From positions 310,001 through 374,000 of the forward strand of contig NZ_BOOH01000019.1 of NCBI RefSeq assembly GCF_016863135.1: DNA of 64,000 bases, read 5' to 3'. Positions within the stretch are counted from its first letter, which is position 1. Each line of letters opens with the position of its first letter. Under the pieces are notes generated by a model that had not been told where the DNA came from, did not search any database, and saw only the letters and a program-made list of their open reading frames with translations. The DNA is from Planobispora longispora (GTDB lineage Bacteria > Actinomycetota > Actinomycetes > Streptosporangiales > Streptosporangiaceae). This document shows, piece after piece, positions 18,116 through 29,815 of the stretch. The translations under genes and the position numbers were made by a program.

Positions 18116-18181
18116 CGGGGTCGCCCTTCACGGTGCACGCGACCGGGCCGGAAGAGGGCACCCAGGGAGTTTCGGGCACGG

Positions 18182-18223
18182 CTTCGGCCCGGCAGCATTT
18201 TCGGTATGCCTGCCAGGCCGAAG
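18182..18223 (-). terminator. Riboswitch expression platform: terminator hairpin competing with P1
   Basis: On the minus strand, CTTCGGCCTGGCAG (18223-18210) pairs with CTGCCGGGCCGAAG (18195-18182), 14 positions with one mismatch. The upstream arm reuses the 3' strand of the aptamer P1, so aptamer and hairpin are mutually exclusive. That is the logic of a metal-activated transcriptional ON switch. Confidence 0.75.
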
Positions 18224-18345
18224 GTCTCGTCCGCCCGCTCCCGGGAAGATCGCTGAAATCCGCGTCTCCGCCGAGGCAAGGCCCGCGTGACCGGGCGCCG
18301 GAGCGCCAGTGTGTCGATCACGCGATTGGGACTACTCCCCTTCGG
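18218..18345 (-). ncRNA. yybP-ykoY manganese riboswitch aptamer
   Basis: Read on the minus strand, the element starts CCGAAGG (18345-18339) followed directly by GGAGTAG, the conserved 5' signature. It ends ACGAGACC then CCTTCGG (18224-18218), close to the AGCAAGACC 3' signature. CCGAAGG and CCTTCGG form a perfect P1 helix. It lies about 100 bp upstream of a GDT1-family Mn transporter, the classic partner. Binding of Mn2+ should stabilise P1 and raise expression of the exporter. Length (128 nt) fits the class. Confidence 0.87.
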
Positions 18346-18437
18346 GTGTTTCCACCTGACCCTAACACCCGCCGCCGCGTGCCCATTCCCGGCGAACGCC
18401 TCACTTCTTCACATCCGGCCGGGTGGACGCCGGGGCG

Positions 18438-19478
18438 TCACAGCCGGGCGCCCACCATCACCGGCTCGTTGACGAGCGTCACCCCGAACTTCTCGCGCAC
18501 GCCGTCGCGAACCTCGCGGGCCAGGTCCAGGAGGTCCTCGGTGGTCGCCTCGAGCTCGGGGTTGGTCATGGCGAGGGTGTGCTTGGTGGAGATCCGGGCC
18601 GGGCCGCGCCGGTAGCCCTTGGGGAACCCGGCGTTCTCGATCAGCCAGGCGGCGGGGACCTTCAGACCGTCCCCGCCGGGCATCTCCCACCGGGGGAAGC
18701 CGGGGGCGCGCAGCTCCAGTTCGGCCGCCTGCGCCGCGGTGAGAACGGGGTTGGTGAAGAACGAGCCCGCGCTGCGGGTGTCCGGGTCGGCGGGGTCCAG
18801 GACCATGCCCTTGCCCGCGCGCAGCTCCAGGACCGCCCGCCGGGCCTCGGCGAGCGGCACCCGGGCACCGAGCTCGACGCCGAGCCGTACGGCCAGCTCC
18901 TGGTAGGCGATCGGCCCCGACAGCCCGTCGGCGGGCAGGGCGTAGGTGACCGCGAGGACGACGTGCCGCTCGGGGTCCTCCTTAAAGGCGCTGTGCCGGT
19001 AGGCGAACCCGCACTCCACGGCGTCCAGGTCGCGCACCTGGGCGGTCACCCTGTCGTAGACGCGCACCCCCGTGATCGTCTGGGACACGTCCTGCCCGTA
19101 GGCCCCGACGTTCTGGATCGGCGTGGAGCCGACCAGCCCGGGGATCCCCGACAGGCACTCGATCCCCGACCGGCCCTCGGCCACCGCCCAGGCGACCAGC
19201 GCGTCCCAGTCCTCGCCGGCCTGAACGGTGACCAGATCGTCCCCGGCCTCGATCCCCCGCGAGGCGACCCGCACGACCAGCCCGGCGAACCCGTCGTCCG
19301 CGACGACCAGGTTGCTCCCGCCACCGAGCACGAGCACCGGCTCCCCCGCGCGGTCGGCCCCGGCGACCAGTTCGACGATCTCCTCGGCCGACCCGGCCTC
19401 CACGAAGGCCCGCGCGGGCCCGCCCAGCCCCAACGTCGTGTACGGCGCAAGCCGCACTCCTGCCACCCGCTCAGCCAT
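18438..19478 (-). CDS. murB: UDP-N-acetylenolpyruvoylglucosamine reductase
   Basis: 346 residues. The FAD-binding domain shows TTLGLGGPARAF and VLVLGGGSNLVV, then the GIPGLVGSTPIQNVGAYGQ segment. The substrate domain has RSAGSFFTNPV with the catalytic Ser that protonates the substrate, and the final KFGVTLVNEPV region carries the conserved Glu. It reduces UDP-GlcNAc-enolpyruvate to UDP-MurNAc with NADPH in peptidoglycan synthesis. It lies downstream of rpmG-hadA-hadB in the same direction, an order often seen in actinobacteria, though with a small disordered ORF in between. Confidence 0.96.
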   Translation of the reverse strand: MAERVAGVRLAPYTTLGLGGPARAFVEAGSAEEIVELVAGADRAGEPVLVLGGGSNLVVADDGFAGLVVRVASRGIEAGDDLVTVQAGEDWDALVAWAVAEGRSGIECLSGIPGLVGSTPIQNVGAYGQDVSQTITGVRVYDRVTAQVRDLDAVECGFAYRHSAFKEDPERHVVLAVTYALPADGLSGPIAYQELAVRLGVELGARVPLAEARRAVLELRAGKGMVLDPADPDTRSAGSFFTNPVLTAAQAAELELRAPGFPRWEMPGGDGLKVPAAWLIENAGFPKGYRRGPARISTKHTLAMTNPELEATTEDLLDLAREVRDGVREKFGVTLVNEPVMVGARL

Positions 19479-19659
19479 GCCACATTCCCTCGGGGGTCGA
19501 TCCGAAATCCGCCGACCACCCTATGCGCCGCGAGCCACCCCCGGCACCGGCCGCCCAGCCTTCTCCCACCCCGGCACCGGCCGGCCCGAGCCGGAGGCGA
19601 GGACGGGAACGCCCGGCGGCGCGATCCGCCGGTGGCCGGGCCGATGGACCGTCGCGACG

Positions 19660-20031
19660 TCAGGTCGCCGTGCCGCCCCGTCCGTCCGCGTCCCGCGCTC
19701 CCGCCGGGTCCTCGTCCTGTCCCCGGGGCATGACCTCGTCGATCCGCGACGTCGCGGTGGACCCGTCCCAGAGCCGTTGCGAGGCGGCCGCCCGCTGGGG
19801 GTTGCCCTCCAGCTCGTTGTCGCCGCCACGGCCGACCAGCTCGGACCCCTCGGGCTCCTGCTCCGGCGCGGCCTCCTCGTCGGCGAGCTCCTTGGCGTCG
19901 GGCTGGTCGATCCGCCGCGCGGAGCCGCCCGGACGCGCGGCCTCGACGGCCTCCTCCGCAGGTCCGCCGGTGACCTGCCCTCCGGTCCGCTCGTCGGCCC
20001 GTTCACTCACGTAACGTGGTGTTTCGCTCAT
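19660..20031 (-). CDS. Hypothetical disordered acidic protein, 123 residues
   Basis: MSETPRYVSERADERTGGQV begins a protein rich in Glu, Ala, Gly and Asp with almost no hydrophobic core, so it is probably intrinsically disordered. No domain is recognised. The gene sits between hadB and murB in the same direction. It could be a small cytosolic adaptor or a poorly conserved ORF. Confidence 0.5.
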   Translation of the reverse strand: MSETPRYVSERADERTGGQVTGGPAEEAVEAARPGGSARRIDQPDAKELADEEAAPEQEPEGSELVGRGGDNELEGNPQRAAASQRLWDGSTATSRIDEVMPRGQDEDPAGARDADGRGGTAT

Positions 20032-20094
20032 TTCCTGACGCTACCCACGGGCCGGGGGAAGATTCTCCACACCCGGCCCGCGAGCCGGGGGAAG

Positions 20095-20523
20095 TCAGGA
20101 GAGCTGGACCAGCGCGCGGGCCTTGGAGAGAACCCGGGAGTCGGCGCACTTGGCGGTCAGGGCGACCACCACGCGCTTGTCCTCCAGCTTCTCCTCCACC
20201 ACGCCGCTCACCGTGATGACGGTGCCCTCGTCGTCGTCCGGGACGACCACCATGGACGAGAAGCGCACGCCGTAGTCGACCACCGCGCCCGGGTCGCCGG
20301 CCCAGTCGGTGACGAAGCGGCCCGCCTGGGCCATGGTGAACATGCCGTGGGCGATGACGTCGGGCAGACCGACGGTCTTGGCGAAGCGTTCGTTCCAGTG
20401 GATCTGGTTGAAGTCCCCCGACGCCCCGGCGTACATGACCAGGTTGATGCGGCGCACCGGGTAGTCCGCGGCCGGGATCTCCTGGCCGACCTCCACCTCG
20501 TCGTACTTGACAGTCGCGGCCAT
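20095..20523 (-). CDS. hadB: MaoC-like (3R)-hydroxyacyl dehydratase subunit, HadB type
   Basis: 142 residues from the ATG at 20523, one base after the stop of the preceding gene; an in-frame start farther upstream would overlap it more. The hot-dog fold hydratase motif is present: YAGASGDFNQIHWNERFAK, with the catalytic Asp and His (D-x4-H), then IAHGMFTMAQAGRF. With the HadA-type protein it should form a heterodimer that dehydrates 3-hydroxyacyl chains in fatty-acid elongation. In mycobacteria this activity serves FAS-II; here the exact pathway is open. Confidence 0.88.
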   Translation of the reverse strand: MAATVKYDEVEVGQEIPAADYPVRRINLVMYAGASGDFNQIHWNERFAKTVGLPDVIAHGMFTMAQAGRFVTDWAGDPGAVVDYGVRFSSMVVVPDDDEGTVITVSGVVEEKLEDKRVVVALTAKCADSRVLSKARALVQLS

Positions 20524-20524
20524 G

Positions 20525-20971
20525 TCAGCCCGCCCCTCCACGCTCGACGATGGTGTTGTAGGTCGTGCAGACGAGCTCGCCGTCGACGGTCGTGACGTCG
20601 CTCTTGACGGTGATGAACTCGTTGCGGCCGACGCTGCGGATGTCGGTCACCGTCGAGACGGTGACCAGCTCGTCCCCGGCGTGGATCGGCCGGCGGTACT
20701 CGAAGCGCTGCTCACCGTGGACCACCATCGCGAAGTTCAGGCCGAGCTCGGGGTCGGCCAGGAGGGCCCCTCCGCCGAGGCTGAACACGATCGGGAAGGT
20801 CGGCGGGGCGATGACGTCCGGGTGGCCCGCGGCCAGCGCGGCCTCCCGGTCCCGGTAGATCGGGTTGTTGTCGCCGATCGCCGACGCGAACTCTTTGATC
20901 TTCACGCGGCTGACCTCGTAGGGCGCCGACGGCGCAGACGCCCGCCCGATGAAGTCACGGTTCAGAGCCAT
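20525..20971 (-). CDS. hadA: MaoC-like N-terminal domain dehydratase subunit, HadA type
   Basis: 148 residues of hot-dog fold: SRVKIKEFASAIGDNNPIYR, then PDVIAPPTFPIVFSLGG, then VHGEQRFEYRRPIHAGDELV. It keeps the MaoC_dehydrat_N layout without the D-x4-H active site, as expected for the substrate-holding HadA subunit. It is directly followed by the catalytic hadB gene and lies downstream of rpmG. This rpmG-hadA-hadB layout is well conserved in actinobacteria. Confidence 0.88.
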   Translation of the reverse strand: MALNRDFIGRASAPSAPYEVSRVKIKEFASAIGDNNPIYRDREAALAAGHPDVIAPPTFPIVFSLGGGALLADPELGLNFAMVVHGEQRFEYRRPIHAGDELVTVSTVTDIRSVGRNEFITVKSDVTTVDGELVCTTYNTIVERGGAG

Positions 20972-21190
20972 CGTGCTCCTTTACGGAATCCGAGCTGGTG
21001 CAGCCGACAGTAACAGAACAAGGTTCGGGAGGCGACCTTCCGGCCGGTCGCGGGCCCCCTGTGATCGGCCACCAGGAAACCGTAGCCCGGCGCGCCCGGG
21101 GGCCGGATGTCGAGCGCGGTCAACGCCCGCGGCGGAAAGCTGTCCGGATGCGACAAACCTGAATTCGGCGAGCCCGAAAAGCGGTGAGCC

Positions 21191-21300
21191 CAGATGCGGC
21201 GGGCTCAGATGCGGCGGGCCTGGAACCCGATAGACCCGGAACCCGATAGACCCGGAGCTCGACAAGCCCGGAACCCGATAAGCCCGGAACGCGACGAACC
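21191..21300. repeat. Minisatellite between rpmG and hadA
   Basis: Two 15-bp units (CAGATGCGGCGGGCT, 21191-21220) are followed by about five 16-bp units of GGAACCCGATAGACCC type starting at 21222; units 1 and 2 are identical, later ones diverge (GGAGCTCGACAAGCCC, GGAACCCGATAAGCCC). It fills the 426-bp gap between rpmG and hadA together with the rpmG terminator. It has no open frame of note. Confidence 0.8.
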
Positions 21301-21360
21301 GGCGCCTCCATCGGAGGACGCCGGTTCGTGTCGCGTGTGCGAGCGTTACAGAAGTCGCCG

Positions 21361-21382
21361 TCTCCCGCCGGAGGGCGGGAGA
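21361..21382 (-). terminator. rpmG terminator hairpin
   Basis: TCTCCCGCC, loop GGAG, GGCGGGAGA is a perfect 9-bp stem 16 bp after the rpmG stop. Confidence 0.75.
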
Positions 21383-21397
21383 GGCACCGCGGAAGAC

Positions 21398-21562
21398 TCA
21401 GCGGGTCTCGCGGTGCGCCTGGTGCGTCTTGCAGTTCGGGCAGTACTTCTTGAGCTCAAGCCGGTCCGGGTCGTTGCGCCGGTTCTTCCGCGTGATGTAG
21501 TTGCGGTGCTTGCACTCCTGGCAGGCCAGCGTGATCTTCGGCCTAACGTCGGTGGCAGCCAC
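21398..21562 (-). CDS. rpmG: 50S ribosomal protein L33
   Basis: 54 residues from the GTG at 21562, after a GAAAGG site; longer in-frame starts run into the tRNA-Met gene and were rejected. [20 protein letters not shown] and [15 protein letters not shown] show the two CxxC pairs of the zinc-binding (C+) form of L33. Its position with tRNA-Met upstream and hadAB downstream is typical of actinobacteria. Confidence 0.97.
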   Translation of the reverse strand: MAATDVRPKITLACQECKHRNYITRKNRRNDPDRLELKKYCPNCKTHQAHRETR

Positions 21563-21641
21563 TTGGGAGTGCCTTTCTACGTTTGGGACTGGGACAACCC
21601 ATGCCAGGGCCCCGCTTGTCATGTGGGGCCCGGGAGGGTAG

Positions 21642-21715
21642 TAGCGGAGGCCGGACTTGAACCGGCGACACAACGATTATGAGCCGTTTGCTCTGCCTGA
21701 CTGAGCTACTCCGCC
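21642..21715 (-). tRNA. tRNA-Met (CAT)
   Basis: The minus strand folds as a cloverleaf: acceptor GGCGGAG/CTCCGCT, D-arm GCTCAGTCAGGCAGAGC, anticodon loop CTCATAA, T-arm GCCGGTTCAAGTCCGGC. The anticodon is CAT. Ordinary A-box and D-loop suggest the elongator form. CCA is not encoded. Confidence 0.95.
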
Positions 21716-21914
21716 TTGAGGCCGACGAAATCGGCCGACCTCGCAAGGATACCCGACCCGCGGAGCGACCGCGCACTTGCGTACGTCAGGGGGCTGTTCC
21801 GGATTTTCCGGAATGCCCATCCGCGCGCCGGGAACCTTGAGCCTTTCGCGGGTGGTCGTTGAACCCACCCAAGCCGAATGCCCCGACCTCAGGGCCAGGG
21901 CATTCAGGCTGTGG

Positions 21915-21987
21915 AGCCCCCAAACGGAATCGAACCGTTGACCTTCTCCTTACCATGGAGACGCTCTGCCGACTGAGCTATAGGGGC
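21915..21987 (-). tRNA. tRNA-Thr (GGT)
   Basis: Acceptor GCCCCTA/TGGGGGC, D-arm GCTCAGTCGGCAGAGC, anticodon stem-loop TCTCC-ATGGTAA-GGAGA with anticodon GGT, T-arm AACGGTTCGATTCCGTT. It lies about 200 bp upstream of tRNA-Met on the same strand. Confidence 0.95.
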
Positions 21988-22222
21988 CTGCCCGCTGTCG
22001 CTTTCGTTCCCGCGGACAGGTGTAACCATACACGCCTCCCGGGCGCGATGCGAAATCAAGCGCCCTCCCGCCCACGAAGATCTGGAACCGCGGGGAACCC
22101 CCTCCGCGGAGGCGCCCCCGAGCGGCCCGGAGCAGTTCACAAGTGCGTGCCAAGTGGGCCATAAGCGGGCCGCCGCATCGTGGTGGGCGACGACTCGCCC
22201 ACCTCCGGAGAAGAGACCCGAG

Positions 22223-22858
22223 ATGACCCCTGACCTGCTGGGACTCACCATCGCCCACCGCGCCATGCGCGGCGACGCCCGGCGCATGGCCGTACTCGCC
22301 ACCGAGCTGGCCGCTTCCGGCCGGCGCGTGGGTCCGGCCCGCGCCACCGCGATCTCCGAGGACGTCGCGAAGCTCTGCAAGAGCATCCACCACCATCACA
22401 CGACGGAGGACCAGGTGCTCTGGCCGGTCATCGAGCGGTCCGCCGGGGCCGAGGTGGACCTGCGCGACCTGAGTGACGACCACTCGGCTCTGGACCCGCT
22501 CCTGGCCGAGATCAGCGGGCACGCGGCCCGCTTCGCCGCCACCCGGGACGCCGCGGACCTCGCTGCCGCCCTCACCCGCCTGGCCGACCTGCTCGACGAG
22601 CACATCGCCGAGGAGGAGCGGCTGATCTTCCCGGTCATCACGCGGTACGTGTCGGCGGCCGACTGGAAGACGGTGGAGGACGCGGCCCGCAGGGGCAGCG
22701 ACATCAGGTTCGACCTGCCACGGGTCGAGCGCTACGCCAGGCCTGAGGAGCTGGCCCGGCTGCACAAGGCGGCGGGGCCGGTGCTGACCCTGCTCCTGGC
22801 ACTGGTGCGCCCCGGCTACCGGCGCCGCCAGCGGCTCATCTTCGGCTCCGCCGCCTGA
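22223..22858 (+). CDS. Hemerythrin HHE domain protein
   Basis: 211 residues from the ATG at 22223, preceded by GGAGAAGAG; an in-frame ATG at 22154 lacks a site. Ligand-type residues appear in the expected order: H in LTIAHRAMR, the cluster SIHHHHTTEDQVLWP, DDHSALDPL and DEHIAEEERLIFP. The four-helix bundle should hold a di-iron site for O2, NO or redox sensing. A C-terminal segment of about 60 residues is added. The gene stands alone and is followed by a tandem repeat. Confidence 0.9.
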   Translation: MTPDLLGLTIAHRAMRGDARRMAVLATELAASGRRVGPARATAISEDVAKLCKSIHHHHTTEDQVLWPVIERSAGAEVDLRDLSDDHSALDPLLAEISGHAARFAATRDAADLAAALTRLADLLDEHIAEEERLIFPVITRYVSAADWKTVEDAARRGSDIRFDLPRVERYARPEELARLHKAAGPVLTLLLALVRPGYRRRQRLIFGSAA

Positions 22859-22859
22859 A

Positions 22860-22967
22860 CCGGCCGCCCCGCCGGCGGCTCATCCCCGACCCTGCCCGGC
22901 CGCCCCGCCGGCGGCTCATCCCCGACCCTGCCCGGCCGCTCCGCCGGCGGCTCATCCCCGATCCCGC
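22860..22967. repeat. Three tandem 36-bp repeats
   Basis: Copies at 22860-22895, 22896-22931 and 22932-22967. The first two are identical; the third has three changes. Each starts CCGGCCGC and contains GCCGGCGGCTCATCCCCGA, which supplies a TGA stop on the minus strand. Copy 3 provides the stop codon of the adjacent AfsR-like gene. The repeats also lie just after the hemerythrin stop, and the CCGCCGGCGG cores could form hairpins for termination. Confidence 0.88.
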
Positions 22968-25900
22968 CCGAGCGCCCCGGCGTGAGCCTCGGCGGCCTCG
23001 CGCGCCCAGTGCGCGGACCCGACCCGCTCGGCGATCCGGACCGCCCGCGCGTAGTGGGCCGAGCCGTCCCGGCCGAGGAACTCGGCGAGATCACCCAGAA
23101 CGCAGGCGACCGGCCGGTAGACGACGGACCCCGTCTGGAGCCCGGCCACGTCGTCCTCCCACGGCACGAGCTCCCGGTAGCACCGCTCGGCCACCGCCGC
23201 GTCCCCCAGGGCGATCGCGTTCTCGGCCCGCAGCACCAGCCGTACCGTCCAGAAGGAGTCCCCGGGACCGTCCAGCTCGGGCCGCCAGGCGGCGCGCGCC
23301 TCCCGCGGCCGCCCCGCCGCGATCAGCGCCCGGACGTGCATCTCCGAGATCTGCTCCGGCGGCACGTGCGCGGCGAAGGCCGCCAGGTCCGGCAGGGACT
23401 TCTCCGCCTGGCCCGAGGCCAGGCGGACGAAGAGCAGGCCGACGGGGACCAGCCCGTGCGCGTTCATGATCCCGCCCTGGCTCATCCGCTCGACGGCCGT
23501 GGCGTAGGACCGCTCCGCCTGGTCGAACTCCCCCCCTCAGCACCAGCAGCAACGTGTCGAGCAGGGACAGCACGCCCAGCGCCGAACCGAGCTGCCCGTC
23601 GGTGGCGCGCTCGATCGCCAGGTCGGCGTGGCGCCGCGCGGCGACGAGGTCGTTGCGGCCCAGGCTCGCCAGGAGGAGGGCGTGGTGGCCCTGCATCTCG
23701 TACCCGGCCAGCCCCGCGGCGCCGCCCAGCTCGACCAGCTCCCGGCCCACCGCCTCCAGCTCGTCGCGCCGGTGCGGGCCCAGCACGGTGAAGTAGCGCG
23801 CGTTGAGCGCCAGGCAGATCAGTTCGGTACGGCCCAGCGTCCGGGCGAGTTCGAGCGCCTCGGCCGCGGCGGCGCCGACCCGCGCGTCGTCGATGCCCTC
23901 GATCTCGAAGACCAGCATGGCCAGCAGCCGGCAGCGCTCCTCGCCCTCCGCCGACTCCAGCTCCTGCCCGATCGTCTCGACGAGAGCCTCGTCCATCTGG
24001 CCGTTGGGCTGGATGCTCCAGGTCACCGGCGCCTCGAACGAGGTGATCGCCCGCACGACCCCGGCGCCGAGCCGCCGTGCCACCGCGATGGCCCGCTCCC
24101 GGTTCTGCCGGGCGGCCATGGCGTCGCCCTCCTGCGCCTGTACGCGCACCAGCCCGCACAGCAGGTCGAGCCGGGTGCGGTCGTCGCCGGCGAGGCCGAG
24201 CGCCCCCCGGTAGAGGGCTCCCGCCTCCCGGTAGGCGGACAGGCCCGCCGCCGCCGAGGCCGCCGCCATCACGTACGGCAGCGCGCGCCCGGCCGTCCCC
24301 GGCGTCGCCGCCGCGAGCGCGTGGTGCCCGAGCGCGGAGACGTCTCCCGGCCGGACCCGCTCCAGCGCGTCGAGCACCCTGCCGTGCAGGCGGGTGCGGC
24401 GGATGACCGGCGTGTCCTCGTAGAGCGTCTCGCGGACGAGCACGTGGGCGAAGCGCACCCGGCCCGGCGCCGGCTCGGTGAGCAGGCCCGTCAGGACCCC
24501 CGCCTCCAGCCCTTCCAGCACGGTGTCCTCGTCCGTCCCCTCCATGGCGAGCACCACGTCCACGTCCACGTCCCGGCCGATGATCGCCGCGTCCCGCAGC
24601 GTGGTCCTGGCCGTGGCGGGCAGCCGGGCGATCCTGCGCCTGATCAGGTCGCGCACGCCGGGCGGCAGCGCCCTGGCCGCGGACGCCCCCTCGGCGCCGA
24701 TCAGCCGCGCGGTCTCGGACACGAAGAGCGGGTTCCCCCCGGTCCGTTCCGCCACCGCCCGCGCGGTCGCGGCGTCCACCTCGACCCCGGAGCGTTCCCT
24801 CAGCAGCCGGGCCACGTCCTCGTCGCCGAGCCCGCCGAGGTCGATCCGGCGGGTGTCCTTCCCGGCCAGGGCCGCCCACGTCGCGCCGAGGTGGTCACCG
24901 GCCTCGGCGGGGCGGTAGGTCGCCACGATCGTGATGCCCGGCGCCGCGAGCCGCAGCACCAGGTGGCGCAGGAGCTGGAGCGTCTCGGCGTCGGCGCGGT
25001 GCACGTCCTCCAGTACGGCCAGCAGCCGGGTGCCGTCCCGCACGACCGCCGCCAGATAGTCCTCCACCGCTCTGGCCTGCAGGAACTGACTGACGGGCGG
25101 GGCGTCGTCGGTCAGCAGCGGCGCCAGCCGCACCGCCAGGCCGGCGTCCGGCGGGCGCGCGGCGGCCAGGCCACGCACCACCTCGCTCCACGCCCACGCG
25201 GGCGGCGCCCCGCCGTCGGTCTCCGGGCACTGTCCCATGACGGTCAGCCACCCGCGGGCCGCCAGGTCCCCGGCGAACGCCTCGGCCAGCGTGCTCTTGC
25301 CCGCTCCGGCCTCCCCGCCCAGCCAGACGATGTGCGGGCCCGGGGAGCCGGCGACCGCGCGCAGGGCGTCCAGCTCCGCCGTACGGCCGACGAAGCCGGC
25401 GGGGACCCGGGCCGCGGGGTTGCCGCCCCCTCCTGTACGGCCGTCCCCTCCGGTATCGCCGCCCCCTCCGACACCGCCGCCCTCCGCGGTACCGCCGTCC
25501 TCTGCGATCTCGCGGACCGGCCCGGCGGCCTGCCCGTCCCCGGGTGCAGCCGGAGCGGAGGGCGGCTGCGCCGCCGGGGCCGGGGCCGGGGCCCGCCCGC
25601 CCGCGCGGACCGGCGGTTCCCGGCGCAACGAGTCGGCGTGCGCGAGGATGTCGCCCTCCAGCGCGCGCAGTTCGGGACCGGGATCCACCCCCAGCTCCTC
25701 GGCGAGCAGCCCGCGGGCCCGCCTGATCGCGGCCAGCGCGTCCGCCTGCCGTCCCGCGCGGTAGTGGGCCAGGGCGAGCAGCCGGACGGCGTTCTCCCTG
25801 AGGGGGTGCGCGCGCACGTGCCGTTCGAGCTCGATCTCGGCGTTGCGCCCGAGGGCCAGCAGCGCCTCCGCCCGGTGCTCCACGGCGACGAGCCGGAGCT

Positions 25901-26375
25901 CCTCCAGCCGCGTCGCCTCCGGCTCGGCCCACTCCTCGTCGGCGAACTCGGCGTAGGCGGGCCCCTGCCAGAGCGCGAGCGCCCGGTCGAGGAGGCCGAG
26001 CGCCCGGCCCGGGTCGTCCGCGGCGAGCGCGTCCGCGGCGGAGCCCGCCAGGCGGGGGAACTCCCAGGCGTCCACCCGCTCGGGCTCCAGCCGCAGGCGG
26101 TATCCGGGGGCCGCGCTGACCAGGATGGTCGCGGGCGTGCGCGGGGCCCGGCCGGGTTCGAGCACCCGGCGCAGGTTCGACACGTAGACCTGGAGGGCGG
26201 CCAGCGCCTTGGGCGGCGGCTGTCCCCGCCACAGATCGTCGATGAAACGGTCGGTGGAGACCACGTGCCCGCCCGCGGCGACCAGCCGGGCGACCACGGC
26301 CCGCTGCCGCGACGTGCCCAGCTCGGCCGGGCGGCCGTCGATCTCCGCCTGCAGCGGACCGAGTACACGCAACAC
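22952..26375 (-). CDS. AfsR/SARP-type regulator (BTAD, AAA ATPase, TPR) with a frameshift
   Basis: Order of domains: OmpR-like winged helix (1-95, LGTSRQRAVVARLVAAGGHV), BTAD helical domain (about 100-245), a Gly/Pro linker, AAA ATPase with Walker A GGEAGAGKS (about 353-361) and LLAVLEDVHRAD, then TPR-like helices. Such proteins activate secondary-metabolism or other clusters. The frame that carries the head continues past 23530 into non-family sequence to a stop at 23091. The homologous tail (EFDQAERSYATAVERMSQGG onward) lies in another frame and ends at 22952. A G7 tract at 23536-23530 explains the break: six G would give one protein of about 1140 residues. The head alone still makes 1094 residues with altered end. 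Sequencing error, mutation or slippage are all possible. Confidence 0.85.
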
Positions 26376-26449
26376 GGAGCCAGATTAGGGACTGATTGTT
26401 GCTGTTCGATTGAGGGCCGCGGGCGACGCCTCCGCACGCCGTCCCGGCT

Positions 26450-26503
26450 GGGAGACTTGGGGATCGCGGGAGACTTGGGGATCGCGGGAGACACGGGAGA
26501 CAC
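26450..26503. repeat. Short direct repeats upstream of the 107-residue ORF
   Basis: GGGAGACTTGGGGATCGC occurs twice in tandem (26450-26485), followed by GGGAGACAC twice (26486-26503). They lie in the 225-bp gap between the divergent AfsR-like gene and the small ORF. Purine-rich promoter-proximal DNA; function unknown. Confidence 0.75.
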
Positions 26504-26600
26504 GGGAGCCGTACGGGATGCACGAGGCGCGGGCGGCCTCGGCAGGCGGCCCTCCCGGTCGGCGGCGCCGGCGGACGGAGTGGAAGGGGTTGGGCGGAGG

Positions 26601-26924
26601 ATGCTGCAGGACCAGCGCAAGCACATGATCCGTGCGCTCGACGAGAGCGGACGGCCGCACCTTTACTGGCACGGCACGGACGGCGACGGCCGCGTGTGGC
26701 TGTTCGAGACGGTGGCCGACGACGGCGGCGAGTACTGGCCGGTCCGCCACGCCGAACTCGGGCCGGACGGCATTCCCCGGACCTACTCCTGGCGCCGTCT
26801 CGAGGACGAGTACGGCTTCCTTGCCGAGGGCCCGCTCTACCCCGACGACTTCGGCCTGTCGTCCCTGACCGCCGAGGAATTCGCCACCCTGTGGGCCGCG
26901 CTCGACCGTCGAACCGCCACCTGA
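26601..26924 (+). CDS. Conserved small hypothetical protein, 107 residues
   Basis: MLQDQRKHMIRALDESGRPH begins a soluble protein with many aromatic residues (LYWHGTDGDGRVWLFETVAD, GEYWPVRHAELG, RTYSWRRLEDEYG) and a short helical end. The GGCGGAGG site touches the ATG, so initiation may instead use the ATG at 26625. No family is recognised. It converges on katG across two strong hairpins. Confidence 0.6.
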   Translation: MLQDQRKHMIRALDESGRPHLYWHGTDGDGRVWLFETVADDGGEYWPVRHAELGPDGIPRTYSWRRLEDEYGFLAEGPLYPDDFGLSSLTAEEFATLWAALDRRTAT

Positions 26925-26976
26925 ACCGCGCCTGAACCGTCACCGGCCTGCGACGGGCCGAGGAAGGCGGAAAACG

Positions 26977-27015
26977 GGACAGCGCCGCCGCGGATGATCC
27001 GCGGCGGCGCTGTCC
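26977..27015. terminator. Bidirectional terminator, 18-bp stem
   Basis: GGACAGCGCCGCCGCGGA, loop TGA, TCCGCGGCGGCGCTGTCC is perfect. It lies between the 107-residue gene and katG. Confidence 0.88.
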
Positions 27016-27030
27016 GGGTGTGATCCGGAG

Positions 27031-27062
27031 GTCCGGGCCGGCCCGCACGGGCCGGCCCGGAC
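27031..27062 (-). terminator. katG terminator, 14-bp stem
   Basis: GTCCGGGCCGGCCC, loop GCAC, GGGCCGGCCCGGAC is perfect and sits 7 bp after the katG stop. Confidence 0.8.
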
Positions 27063-27069
27063 GTCATGA

Positions 27070-29773
<2,704 letters not shown>

Positions 29774-29783
29774 GGCGCCAAAC

Positions 29784-29815
29784 CTATCTTCATAAACACG
29801 AATAGTTCAAGATAG
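29784..29815 (-). promoter_or_regulatory. FurA operator/promoter region
   Basis: CTATCTT (29784-29790) and AAGATAG (29809-29815) form a dyad around an AT-rich core just upstream of furA. On the minus strand it reads CTATCTTGAACTATTCG at the start, which resembles the AT-rich autoregulatory site of mycobacterial furA. The resemblance is from memory and approximate. Confidence 0.6.

Noticed and set aside
25430-25510. Near-repeats of CCGCCCCCTCCG type inside the AfsR-like gene
   Set aside because: They simply encode a Gly-rich linker between BTAD and ATPase domains.
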